A DNA stretch of 64,000 bases, taken from contig JAUIKM010000016.1 of the NCBI GenBank assembly GCA_030430495.1, forward strand, positions 1-64,000. The letters run 5' to 3'. Made by a program: the position numbers and the translations under genes. Below the pieces are notes generated by a model, which was given only the letters and a program-made list of their open reading frames with translations, was not told where the DNA came from and searched no databases. Positions 1-9,148 of this stretch are shown here, in pieces; within the stretch, counting starts at the first letter, position 1, and each line of letters opens with the position of its first letter. Source of the stretch: a bacterium. Its GTDB lineage: Bacteria; Bacteroidota; Ignavibacteria; Kapaibacteriales; UBA7675.

Positions 1-586
1 CGCAGGCGGAGAATTAACTCCAGCATGCAGTCGGCAGGATTTATGCACCGATCCAGTGCGGTACTATTTGTGAATAAATCGCCGGTTTACTGTCCGGTGA
101 TCGGTTGAAGTGTTGCAGCACGTGAATCAACTCGGCTTTGACCTTTCCTGTTGGCCGCCAACGTGATCCTTGTGGTTGTACAAATATGGTCGATACATGA
201 TCTTGACAGTCATTGATTCTGACGGGATGCAACATAATCCCACAGGCGAATCTTTCCAAATTTTTCTGCATTGATCTTCAGGGTATAAATCCGGAACCTA
301 GTCCTGAATCCGAGGCGCTACCCACTTCCATGACTGAATAGAATATCCAAACATGACCAAAGAGCAACGATGTTTCTTGCGACAAACCTTGCGGTCACCT
401 TTGCTCTCCATCAAAGAGCCCGGCCAGTCACAGGATTGTGGAATTTTAAACCTGGCACCCATGCAAAGTTAAAATGAGGCCAAAAGCATGCAGCGGAACA
501 GCACAACAATGGTCCCGCCAGGCATTTCAGTTTTATCGCAAACTGCACGTTCGGAAAATATTATCGACGCAAGCGCGCGACCCCCT
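1..586. other. Left-edge stretch with no convincing gene
   Basis: No protein-coding pattern that I trust is seen here. A 76-codon frame on the minus strand (41-271) has no recognisable domain and no clear ribosome binding site. The base composition is less GC-rich than in the flanking genes, which fits intergenic DNA or the decayed end of a gene lying to the left. Confidence 0.4.
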
Positions 587-1561
587 CTACATCGCCAAAG
601 TCCGCGCCGTACTCAAGGACGGCCCCGGCGTCTCCTCCGCCCTGAATCGCACCGCCACGTGTAAACCGCGCGTCAGTGAGTCGCACAAAAACTTCGAACG
701 CCAGGACAGTTGGTCCAGGTCCATGCCGGCGTGAATGTTGCGATGGTTGACAATGATCGCCTTTGTCTGAATCGCCACGCTGTCGAGCGTGCCGACCGCA
801 TAACCGCCGGGTCGCAGTTGTGTCTCACCGTCCAGATAAACCTCGGGCAGATAGTCGATCTGCGTGCGGCCGCTGTAAAGGCGCTCCAGTCGCTGCCTCA
901 TGAGTTTTGTCATCGGTTTGGAGCGCGATTGCAGCCGCACCGCCGCTACACTGCGAAAAGCGCTCGAATCCGCAAACGCAAATGTGCGCGCCGGCCGCGC
1001 CCGGTGAACCATCACCGGCGTGCCGTGCGGCACCAGCGGGAATAAACGCTCAATGTCCTCGCGCCCCACGCGCAGACAGCCGTGCGACGAGGGCCGCGTA
1101 CCCAGATGGCGGTAATAGCCCGAACCCTCCAGACCGTGCGCGCCGATGTTGTAGTTGAAGCCGATCCAGTGGAACATCTTGGCGTTGTCGTACTGACGCG
1201 AAATCGCAAGCGGCGACTTGGTCTGCACCGAGTAAATTCCCATCGGCGTTTCCATGCCGTCGTGAATGCGCGGATTGCCTGAGGAAATCGGAATCGCGAT
1301 GAGCGTATCCACCCCGCGTTGATGCAGGTGCATGTGCTGGCCGTCAAGATCCACCATCAGAAAAGCGTCGCCCAGCACCCAGATCGTGTCCTGCACGGGC
1401 ATGTAGTCGGAGTGAAAGACAAACGCCGCCGGAGCGGCAACGATCGCCGAACCGTGATCCGTGGTCGATGCCAGCACTGATTTTGTGCCGCCTTCGCCCA
1501 GGAATACAATCCCGGCAATGCCGATGTTCAGAGTCAATATGAGGACTATAGCCAGTTTCAT
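587..1561 (-). CDS. L,D-transpeptidase (YkuD family), exported
   Basis: Predicted peptidoglycan L,D-transpeptidase of 324 aa, acting in the periplasm to form 3-3 cross-links or attach proteins to the wall. Residues 1-20 form a hydrophobic N-terminal export signal or anchor. The YkuD catalytic core lies at about residues 60-185 and contains the conserved GAHG (His142) and the hallmark SHGCLR with His160 and the nucleophile Cys162. The roughly 140 residues after the core match no domain I know and may bind wall or a partner. The start is the first Met before the hydrophobic segment; the ribosome binding site is weak. It is transcribed away from murA, with about 225 bp between them. The family is firm; the exact substrate is not visible. 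Confidence 0.88.
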   Translation of the reverse strand: MKLAIVLILTLNIGIAGIVFLGEGGTKSVLASTTDHGSAIVAAPAAFVFHSDYMPVQDTIWVLGDAFLMVDLDGQHMHLHQRGVDTLIAIPISSGNPRIHDGMETPMGIYSVQTKSPLAISRQYDNAKMFHWIGFNYNIGAHGLEGSGYYRHLGTRPSSHGCLRVGREDIERLFPLVPHGTPVMVHRARPARTFAFADSSAFRSVAAVRLQSRSKPMTKLMRQRLERLYSGRTQIDYLPEVYLDGETQLRPGGYAVGTLDSVAIQTKAIIVNHRNIHAGMDLDQLSWRSKFLCDSLTRGLHVAVRFRAEETPGPSLSTARTLAM

Positions 1562-1706
1562 CGTCGGATAAAGACACGCGTGTCGATAAAGGTCGACCGT
1601 AAATTTACAATCTTCGCCGCGTTGGACAAGTCATGAAGACAAGCGCGGTTCAAATGATTCAAGCGATGCTTGAAGCCCGCTACCCTACACGTTGAAAACA
1701 AAGGAC

Positions 1707-1735
1707 TTGGCGCATTCGCAGCGACGGCGTATATT
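1707..1735 (+). promoter_or_regulatory. Candidate promoter of murA
   Basis: TTGGCG and TATATT are separated by exactly 17 bp, about 50 bp upstream of the murA start. The same bases also fit a loose Bacteroidota pattern (TTGG, 19 bp, TATATTG). This is pattern recognition only; no start site is known. Confidence 0.4.
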
Positions 1736-1785
1736 GCACTGCGTTCATAGCCGCCCTGGCGGCGAATCGCTAAAATTGAGGGATC

Positions 1786-3048
1786 ATGGACAAATTTGTG
1801 GTGCGAGGCGGGAATAGCCTCCAGGGAACCGTTAGTGTATCGGGTGCAAAAAATTCATCGATCGCGATGATGCCCGCCTGTCTGCTCGCCTCCGGCGTGT
1901 ACCGATTTTCGAACACGCCCAACCTGCGCGACGTCTGGACCATGTCCCGACTTCTCGGCGCACTCGGCGTCCATTGTGAACTCAATGGGCACGACCTGTT
2001 CATCGATGCCGGCAATATCACGAGCCGGGAAGCGCCCTACGAACACGTCAAAAAAATGCGGGCGTCTTTTTACGTTCTTGGACCACTGCTGGGCCGCTAC
2101 GGGGAAGCACGCGTTTCGCTGCCGGGCGGCTGCGCCTGGGGCCCCCGCCCCGTCGACTTCCACCTGAAGGCGATGGAAAAACTCGGCGCTCAGATCGACA
2201 TCGACGGCGGTTATGTCAATGCCAAAGCCGATAAACTGCACGGCGCGCGCATTCAGTTTGACGTGCCTTCCGTCGGTGCGACAATTAACGTCTTGATGGC
2301 CGCGGTGCTGGCAAAAGGGTCGACGCTGATCAGTAATGCGGCCGTTGAGCCCGAAGTAACGGCGCAGGCGCGCCTGCTGCAATCGATGGGCGCGCGCATA
2401 GACGGCATCGGCACCAGCACGCTCGAAATCGAAGGCGTCACCGATCTGCACACCTGCGATGCCGTCACGATTCCCGACCGCATCGAAGCCAGCACTTACA
2501 TGATCGGTGCGGCCATTACGCGCGGCAACGTGACTGTCAACAATCTGAATCCCTATCACTGCGCGGCAGTGATAGCCAAACTGGAAGAATCCGGTGCGGA
2601 GGTCGACGTCACCGGCAACTCCGTGACGATCAAAATGGACGACGCGCCGCAGGCGACGGACATCACAACAGCCGTCTACCCCGGATTTCCGACGGATGTG
2701 CAGGCGCAATGGGTGGCGTACATGTTGCAGGCCCAGGGCCCCAGCCGCGTCAAGGAAACAATCTACACGGACCGCTTCAAACACGTGCCGGAACTGGCGC
2801 GCCTGGGAGCGGACGTCGAAGTGGACGAGAATACGGCATCGATCCGCCCGGGCAAACGCCTGTCGGGCGCAACGGTGATGTCGACGGACCTGCGCGCCAG
2901 CGCCTCGCTGATCCTGGCAGCGCTGGTGGCGGAAGGGCGCACGGAGATTCTGCGCGTCTATCACATCGACCGCGGCTACGAGAACATTGAGCAAAAACTG
3001 GCCGGTCTCGGCGCGGATATCCGCCGCGAGCAGACCGACGAGTTTTAA
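1786..3048 (+). CDS. murA: UDP-N-acetylglucosamine 1-carboxyvinyltransferase MurA
   Basis: First committed step of peptidoglycan synthesis: transfer of enolpyruvate from PEP to UDP-GlcNAc in the cytoplasm. The protein has 420 aa, the normal family length, and is recognisable end to end (N-terminal RGGNSLQG and [10 protein letters not shown], then [16 protein letters not shown]). Cys116 in GGCAWG matches the catalytic Cys115 of E. coli MurA, the residue attacked by fosfomycin, so the enzyme should be fosfomycin sensitive unless other changes exist. The ATG start follows GAGGGATC. It sits before the EnvC-like and recG genes on the same strand, with gaps of about 90 and 125 bp. Confidence 0.97.
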   Translation: MDKFVVRGGNSLQGTVSVSGAKNSSIAMMPACLLASGVYRFSNTPNLRDVWTMSRLLGALGVHCELNGHDLFIDAGNITSREAPYEHVKKMRASFYVLGPLLGRYGEARVSLPGGCAWGPRPVDFHLKAMEKLGAQIDIDGGYVNAKADKLHGARIQFDVPSVGATINVLMAAVLAKGSTLISNAAVEPEVTAQARLLQSMGARIDGIGTSTLEIEGVTDLHTCDAVTIPDRIEASTYMIGAAITRGNVTVNNLNPYHCAAVIAKLEESGAEVDVTGNSVTIKMDDAPQATDITTAVYPGFPTDVQAQWVAYMLQAQGPSRVKETIYTDRFKHVPELARLGADVEVDENTASIRPGKRLSGATVMSTDLRASASLILAALVAEGRTEILRVYHIDRGYENIEQKLAGLGADIRREQTDEF

Positions 3049-3138
3049 ACGATTTCCATGCCGCGCCTGCGCGGCGCGGCGGCATTCCGTGTAAGAAGAT
3101 CGGAGTGCGGGCAGCGGTAAAGAGGAATGGGAGGAACA

Positions 3139-4392
3139 ATGCGGCAGCGCGGCCCACGTTCGGTTCGCGGCGTCGCCGTACCGGCGTGGATCGGTCTGGC
3201 GGCCGCCGTTCTGTGTTTATGCGGCCTGTTTACAGCTTCGGCCGCGGCCAACGACATCAATGCGGAGCAGCAGCGCCTGAAACGGCTGGAACAGTCGATT
3301 CAGAGCACCCGCGCCAAACTGCGCGAAAAAGACAAACGCGAGCGCTCGATCAACAGCGACCTGCAATTGTACCGCCGCCAGACCGCCGAACTCGACTCCT
3401 ACATCACCCTGCTGGACCGCGAACTGCAGCGCATGAGAGACTCAATCGGCACCACGCAGCGCCACGTCGACCTGCTGCAGGCCAAACTGGAACATCTGCA
3501 AACGGAATACGCTCAATTGATGCGCCGCATTCATCGCGCCGGCAATATCAGCGACGAAGAACTGCTGGTTGCCGCCGCCGAGTACGGCAGCGACATGGAA
3601 CGGCGCGCCTACGTACGCTCGCTTACGCAAAACGCCTCGACCAAAGCCGACGAGATTACGCGCCTGCGCGACTCGATCGACAATCAGCGGCTGACGCTCA
3701 AGCGCCAGGCCGAACTGAACGACCTGATGATTATGGACGAAGTGCGCAAACGCAATGAGTTCAGCGAGGTCATCGGCGAACGCGAACGCCTGCTCTCACA
3801 GGTGCGCAACGACAAGTCGGCGCTGCAGAAGGAACTCAACGAAAAAACGGCCAGTGCGAGCAAGGTCAAGCGCATCGTGGCTCTGCTGGTGGAAAAAGAA
3901 CGCAAACGCCGGGAAGAGGCCGAACGCAAACGCAAAGCCGCGGCCACGCGCGGCGGCGGAATGACCGGCGACCCGGTGCCGGCCGAACCCCGACACCCGG
4001 CGTTCAAGTCGAAATCGCTGCCCTGGCCCGTTAAAAGCCGCAACGTCACCTCGCGCTTCGGCAAACAAAAAAATCCCATAACGGAAACGGAAACGGAAAA
4101 TCTCGGCATCGGCATTCAGACGCCGACGGGCAGTGCCGTTGCGGCTGTCGGCCCCGGCACGGTCTCTCTGGTGCACTGGCTGCCGGGCTACGGCTCGTTT
4201 GTCATCGTCAACCACGGCAACGGCTTCCGGACCGTCTACGGCAACCTGTCCACCGTGCTCGTCACCGAGGGCAAGAAGATTGAACGCGGCGACGTGCTGG
4301 GCCACAGCGGCAAATCGATTGAAGGCGAATACGTCCATTTTGAGCTGTGGAAAAACAGAGACGTCATCGATCCGCTCTCCTTCCTGCACTGA
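3139..4392 (+). CDS. EnvC-like murein hydrolase activator (degenerate LytM/M23)
   Basis: Exported protein of 417 aa. Order: signal peptide (about 1-35), long charged coiled coil (about 40-270), basic linker, then a LytM/M23 domain (about 290-415). The zinc-binding pattern is missing: the usual HxxxD position reads NLGIGI and the usual HxH reads VHFEL, keeping only one His. This is what is seen in EnvC/NlpD-type factors, which do not cut peptidoglycan but switch on AmiA/B/C amidases at the septum. An amidase of the right class is at 9149-11116. The ATG at 3139 is preferred over one 12 bp earlier because a strong GGGAGGAACA site precedes it. Confidence 0.82.
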   Translation: MRQRGPRSVRGVAVPAWIGLAAAVLCLCGLFTASAAANDINAEQQRLKRLEQSIQSTRAKLREKDKRERSINSDLQLYRRQTAELDSYITLLDRELQRMRDSIGTTQRHVDLLQAKLEHLQTEYAQLMRRIHRAGNISDEELLVAAAEYGSDMERRAYVRSLTQNASTKADEITRLRDSIDNQRLTLKRQAELNDLMIMDEVRKRNEFSEVIGERERLLSQVRNDKSALQKELNEKTASASKVKRIVALLVEKERKRREEAERKRKAAATRGGGMTGDPVPAEPRHPAFKSKSLPWPVKSRNVTSRFGKQKNPITETETENLGIGIQTPTGSAVAAVGPGTVSLVHWLPGYGSFVIVNHGNGFRTVYGNLSTVLVTEGKKIERGDVLGHSGKSIEGEYVHFELWKNRDVIDPLSFLH

Positions 4393-4517
4393 AAACGCCG
4401 CCGCTGCGTGCTTTGAAAGCAGGCGTATCATGACTTCTATTTTGCGCGCCTGTTGTAGATTTCGGCGGGCAGAGCGGACCTACCGCCCGCCGCGACGACC
4501 GAACATGACACAATTCA

Positions 4518-6782
4518 ATGGCTGAACGCGCTCCGAACAAAACATCCGCCGGACAAACACCGGTCGAGGTCTCGCCCCTCCAGTGGGTCAAAGGCGTCGG
4601 TCCCAAACGGGCCGAAGCGCTGGCGGCCGCGGGAATTCTCAATGCGCGCGACCTCCTGCTCTACACGCCGTTTGCCTACATCGACCGCGGCGCCGTGCCT
4701 TCCCTGCGCGCCCTGCGCAATGAACTGCTGAACGAACGGCGCGACAACAGCGCTCCCGAAGATTTTGCCCCGCGACGGGAAAAAATGATTGTGGCCACGA
4801 TTGCCCGCGTGCGCGACCGCCGCACGGCGCGCGGCCGCTCCTTTGTCTCGATTGTCATCGACGACGGCAGCGGCGTCGGCGCGGAGCTCATGTTCTGGAA
4901 CCAGGGCGAATACTTCCGCAAACAGTTCAGCGAGGACATGTTGTTGATGGTCGCCGGGCAGCCCGAGCTGAACCGCGGCAGCCAGGTCGTGTTTCATCAT
5001 CCCGAACTTGAACGCATCGAGGCGGAAGACGCCGAGTTGTTCCGCTCCGGCGCTATCCTGCCCAAATACCGCACCAGCCAGAAAATGAAATCGGTCGGCA
5101 TGACCGGCCGCCAGATGCGCAACCTCGTCACGGCCGTGATTGAACAGGCGCTGCCGGAACTGCCCGAGACACTGCCGCGTGAAATGCGCGCACGCTTTGA
5201 CCTGCCCTCGCGCCGCGACGCGCTCCGCGCGATTCATTTTCCGCCGGACGGCGAACAGCTCAACCGCGCGCTGCACCGCATGAAGTTTGAGGAAGTCTTC
5301 TACTTTGAACTCTTCCTGGCCGCGCGCAAACAGGGCGTCAAGATTCAGGAGCGCGCACCGGCCTGCAAAAAACGCGGCACGCGCGCACGCGAACTGGTGG
5401 AAGCGCTGCCCTTTGACCTGACAAAGGCTCAGAAACGCGTCGTCCGTGAAATCGTGGCGGATATGCGCAACAACACGCCGATGAACCGCCTGCTGCAGGG
5501 CGACGTCGGCTCCGGAAAGACCATCGTAGCTCTGCTTGCCATGCTCGTCGCCGCGGACAACGGGCTGCAGAGCGTCATGATGGCGCCGACGGAAATTCTG
5601 GCCGAGCAGCACTTTCACTCGCTGCAGGCATATCTTGAGGGGCACGGTCTGCGCGTCGTTCAGCTCGTCGGCGGTATGCGCGCCAAAATGCGACGCGAAC
5701 TGCTGGAGACGATCGCCCTGGGCAAGGCCGATATTATTGTCGGTACACATGCCCTGTTCGAGCCGACGGTGCACTACAACAAACTCGGTCTGGTGGTGAT
5801 CGACGAGCAGCACCGCTTCGGCGTCATGCAGCGCGCCAAACTGAAGGAGCGCGCACACGAATCGCACGCAGCCACGGCGGGCGGCGTTGATATTTCGCCG
5901 CATATTCTGGTCATGTCTGCCACGCCGATTCCGCGCACGCTCTCGATGACGCTCTACGGCGATCTGGACGTCTCGATCATCGACGAACTGCCGCGCAACC
6001 GCAAACCGATCAATACACGCGTGGTGTTTGAATCGCAGCTGGACGAAGTCTTTGAATTTGTGCGCGCGCAGGTGCTGGCCGGCAAACAGGCCTACATCGT
6101 CTATCCGCTCGTCGAAAAATCGGAAAAACTGGAGCTGAAATCAGCCGAGGAACACCACGAGTTTCTCTCGCAGACGGTCTTCCCCGACATGAAGGTCGGC
6201 ATGCTGCACGGGCGCATGCTGTGGTACGAAAAAGAAGACACCATGCGCGACTTCAAGGAGCGCAAATACCACATCCTGGTCGCCACGACGGTAGTGGAAG
6301 TCGGCATCGACGTGCCCAACGCCACGGTGATGGTCATCGAAAACGCCGAGCGTTTTGGCCTCTCGCAGTTGCACCAGTTGCGCGGGCGCGTGGGGCGCGG
6401 CGCGGACCAGAGTTACTGTCTGCTGGCCACCAAAGACCATTTCCGCTTTCACATGAAAAAGGCGGCGGGCGAAGAGGATGAACGCAAGGCCGCGATTATC
6501 CGGCTGCGCACGATGGAGGAAACGACGGACGGCTTTAAGATTGCCGAGGTCGACATGAAACTGCGCGGCCCCGGCGACATGCTTGGCACCAAACAGTCCG
6601 GCCTGCCGGAGTTCAACTTCGTCGATCTGATTGCCGACACCGACGTCATCGCCCAGGCGCGCCAGGAGGCTTTTGCCCTGGTGGAACGAGATCCGCACCT
6701 GGCCGACGAGGAAAACGCGGTGGTGCGCGCGCGCTACAAAGCCCTCTACAACAAAGAATACGGCTTCATGGACATCGCCTGA
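4518..6782 (+). CDS. recG: ATP-dependent DNA helicase RecG
   Basis: Helicase that remodels stalled replication forks and Holliday junctions. It has 754 aa; the family is usually 690-780. Domains in order: N-terminal wedge/OB domain with the KGVGPKRAEALAAAGI segment (about 25-45), helicase core with Walker A GDVGSGKT (about 328-336), DEQHRFGV as motif II, MSATPIPRT as motif III, and the C-terminal helicase half with QLHQLRGRVGRG. All helicase motifs appear intact. No strong ribosome binding site precedes the ATG. A 462-codon frame runs antisense inside the gene but is a codon-bias shadow. Confidence 0.97.
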   Translation: MAERAPNKTSAGQTPVEVSPLQWVKGVGPKRAEALAAAGILNARDLLLYTPFAYIDRGAVPSLRALRNELLNERRDNSAPEDFAPRREKMIVATIARVRDRRTARGRSFVSIVIDDGSGVGAELMFWNQGEYFRKQFSEDMLLMVAGQPELNRGSQVVFHHPELERIEAEDAELFRSGAILPKYRTSQKMKSVGMTGRQMRNLVTAVIEQALPELPETLPREMRARFDLPSRRDALRAIHFPPDGEQLNRALHRMKFEEVFYFELFLAARKQGVKIQERAPACKKRGTRARELVEALPFDLTKAQKRVVREIVADMRNNTPMNRLLQGDVGSGKTIVALLAMLVAADNGLQSVMMAPTEILAEQHFHSLQAYLEGHGLRVVQLVGGMRAKMRRELLETIALGKADIIVGTHALFEPTVHYNKLGLVVIDEQHRFGVMQRAKLKERAHESHAATAGGVDISPHILVMSATPIPRTLSMTLYGDLDVSIIDELPRNRKPINTRVVFESQLDEVFEFVRAQVLAGKQAYIVYPLVEKSEKLELKSAEEHHEFLSQTVFPDMKVGMLHGRMLWYEKEDTMRDFKERKYHILVATTVVEVGIDVPNATVMVIENAERFGLSQLHQLRGRVGRGADQSYCLLATKDHFRFHMKKAAGEEDERKAAIIRLRTMEETTDGFKIAEVDMKLRGPGDMLGTKQSGLPEFNFVDLIADTDVIAQARQEAFALVERDPHLADEENAVVRARYKALYNKEYGFMDIA

Positions 6783-6843
6783 GGCGTCCGACCCGCCGAC
6801 AAACAAGAAAGTCATGGACGCCACCGCAGGTGAGCGGATCAAA

Positions 6844-6861
6844 ATAAACGCCGGCGTTTAT
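6844..6861. promoter_or_regulatory. Perfect 18-bp palindrome upstream of def
   Basis: ATAAACGCC is followed at once by its exact reverse complement, ending 35 bp before the def start codon. There is no T-run, so it is not a typical terminator. It could be an operator for a dimeric regulator or a hairpin in the leader. Its function is not known. Confidence 0.4.
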
Positions 6862-6896
6862 CGTTTGTACGCTGCATTAGAATTTGCGGGAAACAC

Positions 6897-7568
6897 ATGG
6901 CTATTCTTCCGATTTATACTTTTGACCATCCGGTGCTGAAGCGCAAAACCAACGCCATTGAAGATATGGACGATGCGCTGGCGGAGCTGATCGAAAATAT
7001 GTTCATCACCATGGAAAATGCCGACGGGATCGGTCTGGCGGCCAATCAGGTGGGCATTTCGCGTTCGCTGACGGTGATTGATGTGGCGCTGATCAACGAT
7101 GAAGAGGACGACGGCGACGGCAAAACGCCGGAAGACCGCAAAAAAAAGAAGGACGCCGCGCGTGCCGCCGAGGCCGAAAAAAGCGCCGATGACGAAGAAA
7201 AAACGCCCGCTCGCAAGAAAATCGCGCTGATCAATCCGGTCATTGTTGACCTTGGCGGCGACGACGTCGACTACGTGGAGGGCTGTCTGAGCCTGCCGGA
7301 GCTGACGGGCACGGTGATTCGACCGGAGCAGGTGACGGTGAAGTATCTGGACCGCGACATGAACGAGCAGGAGCTGACGGCGAACGGCCTGCTGGCGCGC
7401 GTGATTCAGCACGAGGTGGACCACCTGCACGGCGTGTATTTTTTTGAGCGCATGACGCCGCTGCGCAAGGCGCGTCTGCACAACAAACTTAAACGCATCG
7501 CTCGCGGCATGACGCCGGCGGCTTACCCGCTCTACGAGGGAAACAGCAAAAAGCGCCGCATCATCTGA
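6897..7568 (+). CDS. def: Peptide deformylase with a charged insert
   Basis: Removes the formyl group from the N-terminal Met of new proteins, using a bound metal ion. All three signature motifs are intact: GIGLAANQVG (about 44-53), EGCLSLPE (128 onward, Cys metal ligand) and QHEVDHLHG (His172 and His176 ligands, Glu173 catalytic). Between motifs 1 and 2 lies an insert at about residues 68-107, made almost only of Asp, Glu, Lys, Arg, Ala and Gly, bringing the length to 223 aa against about 170-195 normally. It interrupts the region where other deformylases have a short beta hairpin. GGGAAACAC precedes the ATG. Confidence 0.95.
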   Translation: MAILPIYTFDHPVLKRKTNAIEDMDDALAELIENMFITMENADGIGLAANQVGISRSLTVIDVALINDEEDDGDGKTPEDRKKKKDAARAAEAEKSADDEEKTPARKKIALINPVIVDLGGDDVDYVEGCLSLPELTGTVIRPEQVTVKYLDRDMNEQELTANGLLARVIQHEVDHLHGVYFFERMTPLRKARLHNKLKRIARGMTPAAYPLYEGNSKKRRII

Positions 7569-7910
7569 CGGGCGTTTGACGTTTCTGCGACGTTCACCTG
7601 CGTTTTACCGACCGCTCAGGGCTGAAACCGGCCCGTTGACGTTTTTCCTCTTGTACACAATTTGTTTAAGCGGCATGTTGCGGAGGTCGAACCATCCGGA
7701 TGGTTGGGCTGTGGCGCGATCTGTAGGCGCATGGTGTTGGGTGAAGTGAAGAACCGCGGATTTCGGGGGTCGGCGGGCTGTGTGCCGGGGTCAAAAAAAA
7801 TTGGAAAAATGGCACGGTGGCGGCGGGGGTGGGGGACCCATTTTGGGTCCCAAATCCGGCCCGCGCTTAACTCGAAGTCTTTAAACTTAACTTGAAGACT
7901 TTTGTCTTGA
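7569..7910. other. Intergenic DNA before the tandem array, with G-rich hairpin
   Basis: No gene is supported. At about 7814-7856 a run of G-rich DNA leads into an inverted repeat, GGACCC-ATTTT-GGGTCC. A related G-rich stretch appears in reverse orientation near 36484-36523. Just before the array a near duplication, CTTAACTCGAAGTCTTT then CTTAACTTGAAGACTTT (7865-7901), is visible. Confidence 0.45.
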
Positions 7911-8703
7911 CGACGGCCGGACTGATAAACCGTCGACGGCCGGACTGATAAACCGACGACTACGGGACTGATCGTTTGACGACGGCCGGACTGATCACTT
8001 GACGAATGCCGGACTGATAAACCGACGAATGCCGGACTGATAAACCGACGACTGCGGGACTGATCATCCGACGAATGCCGGACTGATCAACCGATGACTA
8101 CGGGACTGATCGCTTGACGAATGCCGGACTGATCATCCAACGAATGCCGGACTGATAAACCGATGACGGCCGGACTGATCATCCGATGACGGCCGGACTG
8201 ATCATCCAACGAATGCCGGACTGATCATCCGACCACTGCCAGACTGATCATCCGATGACGGCCGGACTGATCGTTTGACGACTGCCAGACTGATCATCCG
8301 ACCACGGCCGGACTGATCATCCGACGACGGCCGGACTGATAAACCGATGACGGCCGGACTGATAAACCGATGACGGCCGGACTGATCATCCGATGACGGC
8401 CGGACTGATCATCCGATGACGGCCGGACTGATCGTTTGACGACGGCCGGACTGATCATCCAACGACTGCCGGACTGATAAACCGACGACGGCCGGACTGA
8501 TAAACCGACCACTGCCGGACTGATCATCCGACGACGGCCGGACTGATAAACCGACGACTACGGGACTGATCGTTTGACGACTACGGGACTGATCATCCGA
8601 CGAATGCCGGACTGATCGTTTGACGAATGCCGGACTGATAAACCGATGACGGCCGGACTGATAAACCGATGACGGCCGGACTGATAAACCGAAGAAGACA
8701 GGA
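7911..8703. repeat. Tandem array of 34 phased 23-bp units
   Basis: The hexamer ACTGAT recurs exactly every 23 bp from 7921 to 8680 (34 copies, no insertion or deletion), and a degenerate 35th unit reads ACTTGC. Each unit has two variable slots. Before the core: ACGGCC (17 units), AATGCC (8), ACTACG (4), ACTGCC (4), ACTGCG (1). After the core: AAACC (13), CATCC (13), CGTTT (5), with CACTT, CAACC and CGCTT once each. Units with CATCC form an imperfect palindrome centred on TGATCA. There are no unique spacers, so it is not CRISPR. The frames inside it are repeat artefacts. Function unknown; candidates are a multi-copy protein-binding site or a VNTR-type locus. Confidence 0.97.
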
Positions 8704-9017
8704 CTTGCACAACTGCTGTTTCACCTGCCGACTCCGGGCCGTCAAACATCTGCTCGTTCGCCCGCTTTGGTCGTGTTTAACACGCGCTCTGCACTTCTGA
8801 TCGCTTTGAGCTCCGCGCTGCGCGACGGGCTCAGGCTCTCATGACTTTTTTGTTCGTCGACGGGATTCGAGCCGGGCGTTGTTAAATCAGCGACAGGCTG
8901 AAGAAGTTCAGGTTGCGGGACGGGCTCGAGACTTGAGAGTTCTGTGGTTTGTCGCTGAGACTTCGAGCCCGAAGTGCGAGGGCTCGAGACAGACATGGAA
9001 CTCGATTGTTTGAGACT
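8704..9017. other. Intergenic DNA after the tandem array
   Basis: No gene is supported; an 84-codon minus-strand frame here is low-complexity and resembles nothing known. Around 8820-8870 lies a variant arm of the dispersed repeat (CAGGCTCTCATGACTTTTTTG...), facing the opposite arm at 9018-9074. Confidence 0.45.
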
Positions 9018-9074
9018 CGGTGGTTAACAAGAGGAAAAAGCAAGCCGCGGAGTGCAACGAAAGTGGCGAAGCGC
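9018..9074 (-). repeat. Dispersed intergenic repeat, arm F
   Basis: Reads GGTTAACAAGAGG then AAAAAGCAAGCCG, ending in GGCGAAGCG. It is the reverse complement of the arms at 25496 and 36112 and matches those at 41028 and 59379. A facing variant arm lies near 8820-8870, so the two bracket about 150 bp. Confidence 0.7.
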
Positions 9075-9148
9075 TCAGTCAGAAAGCCGCAATCGCGTGT
9101 GCGGCCGGCAAGCCTTTGTTTAACCGCGTCACACCGCAGGCGCCGGGA

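Noticed and set aside
41-271. 76-codon minus-strand frame at the left edge
   Set aside because: No homology recognised and no ribosome binding site; kept only as intergenic.
4515-5903. 462-codon frame antisense to recG
   Set aside because: Lies inside a clearly recognised gene; long antisense frames are expected at this GC content and codon bias.
7911-8703. CRISPR array
   Set aside because: Units abut directly with no unique spacers, the unit is 23 bp, and there are no cas genes.
8294-8749. Two minus-strand frames made of ISPAV/SVRPSS/YQSG repeats
   Set aside because: They are translations of the 23-bp DNA array, which is not a multiple of three, so the protein cycles through three frames; no start signal.
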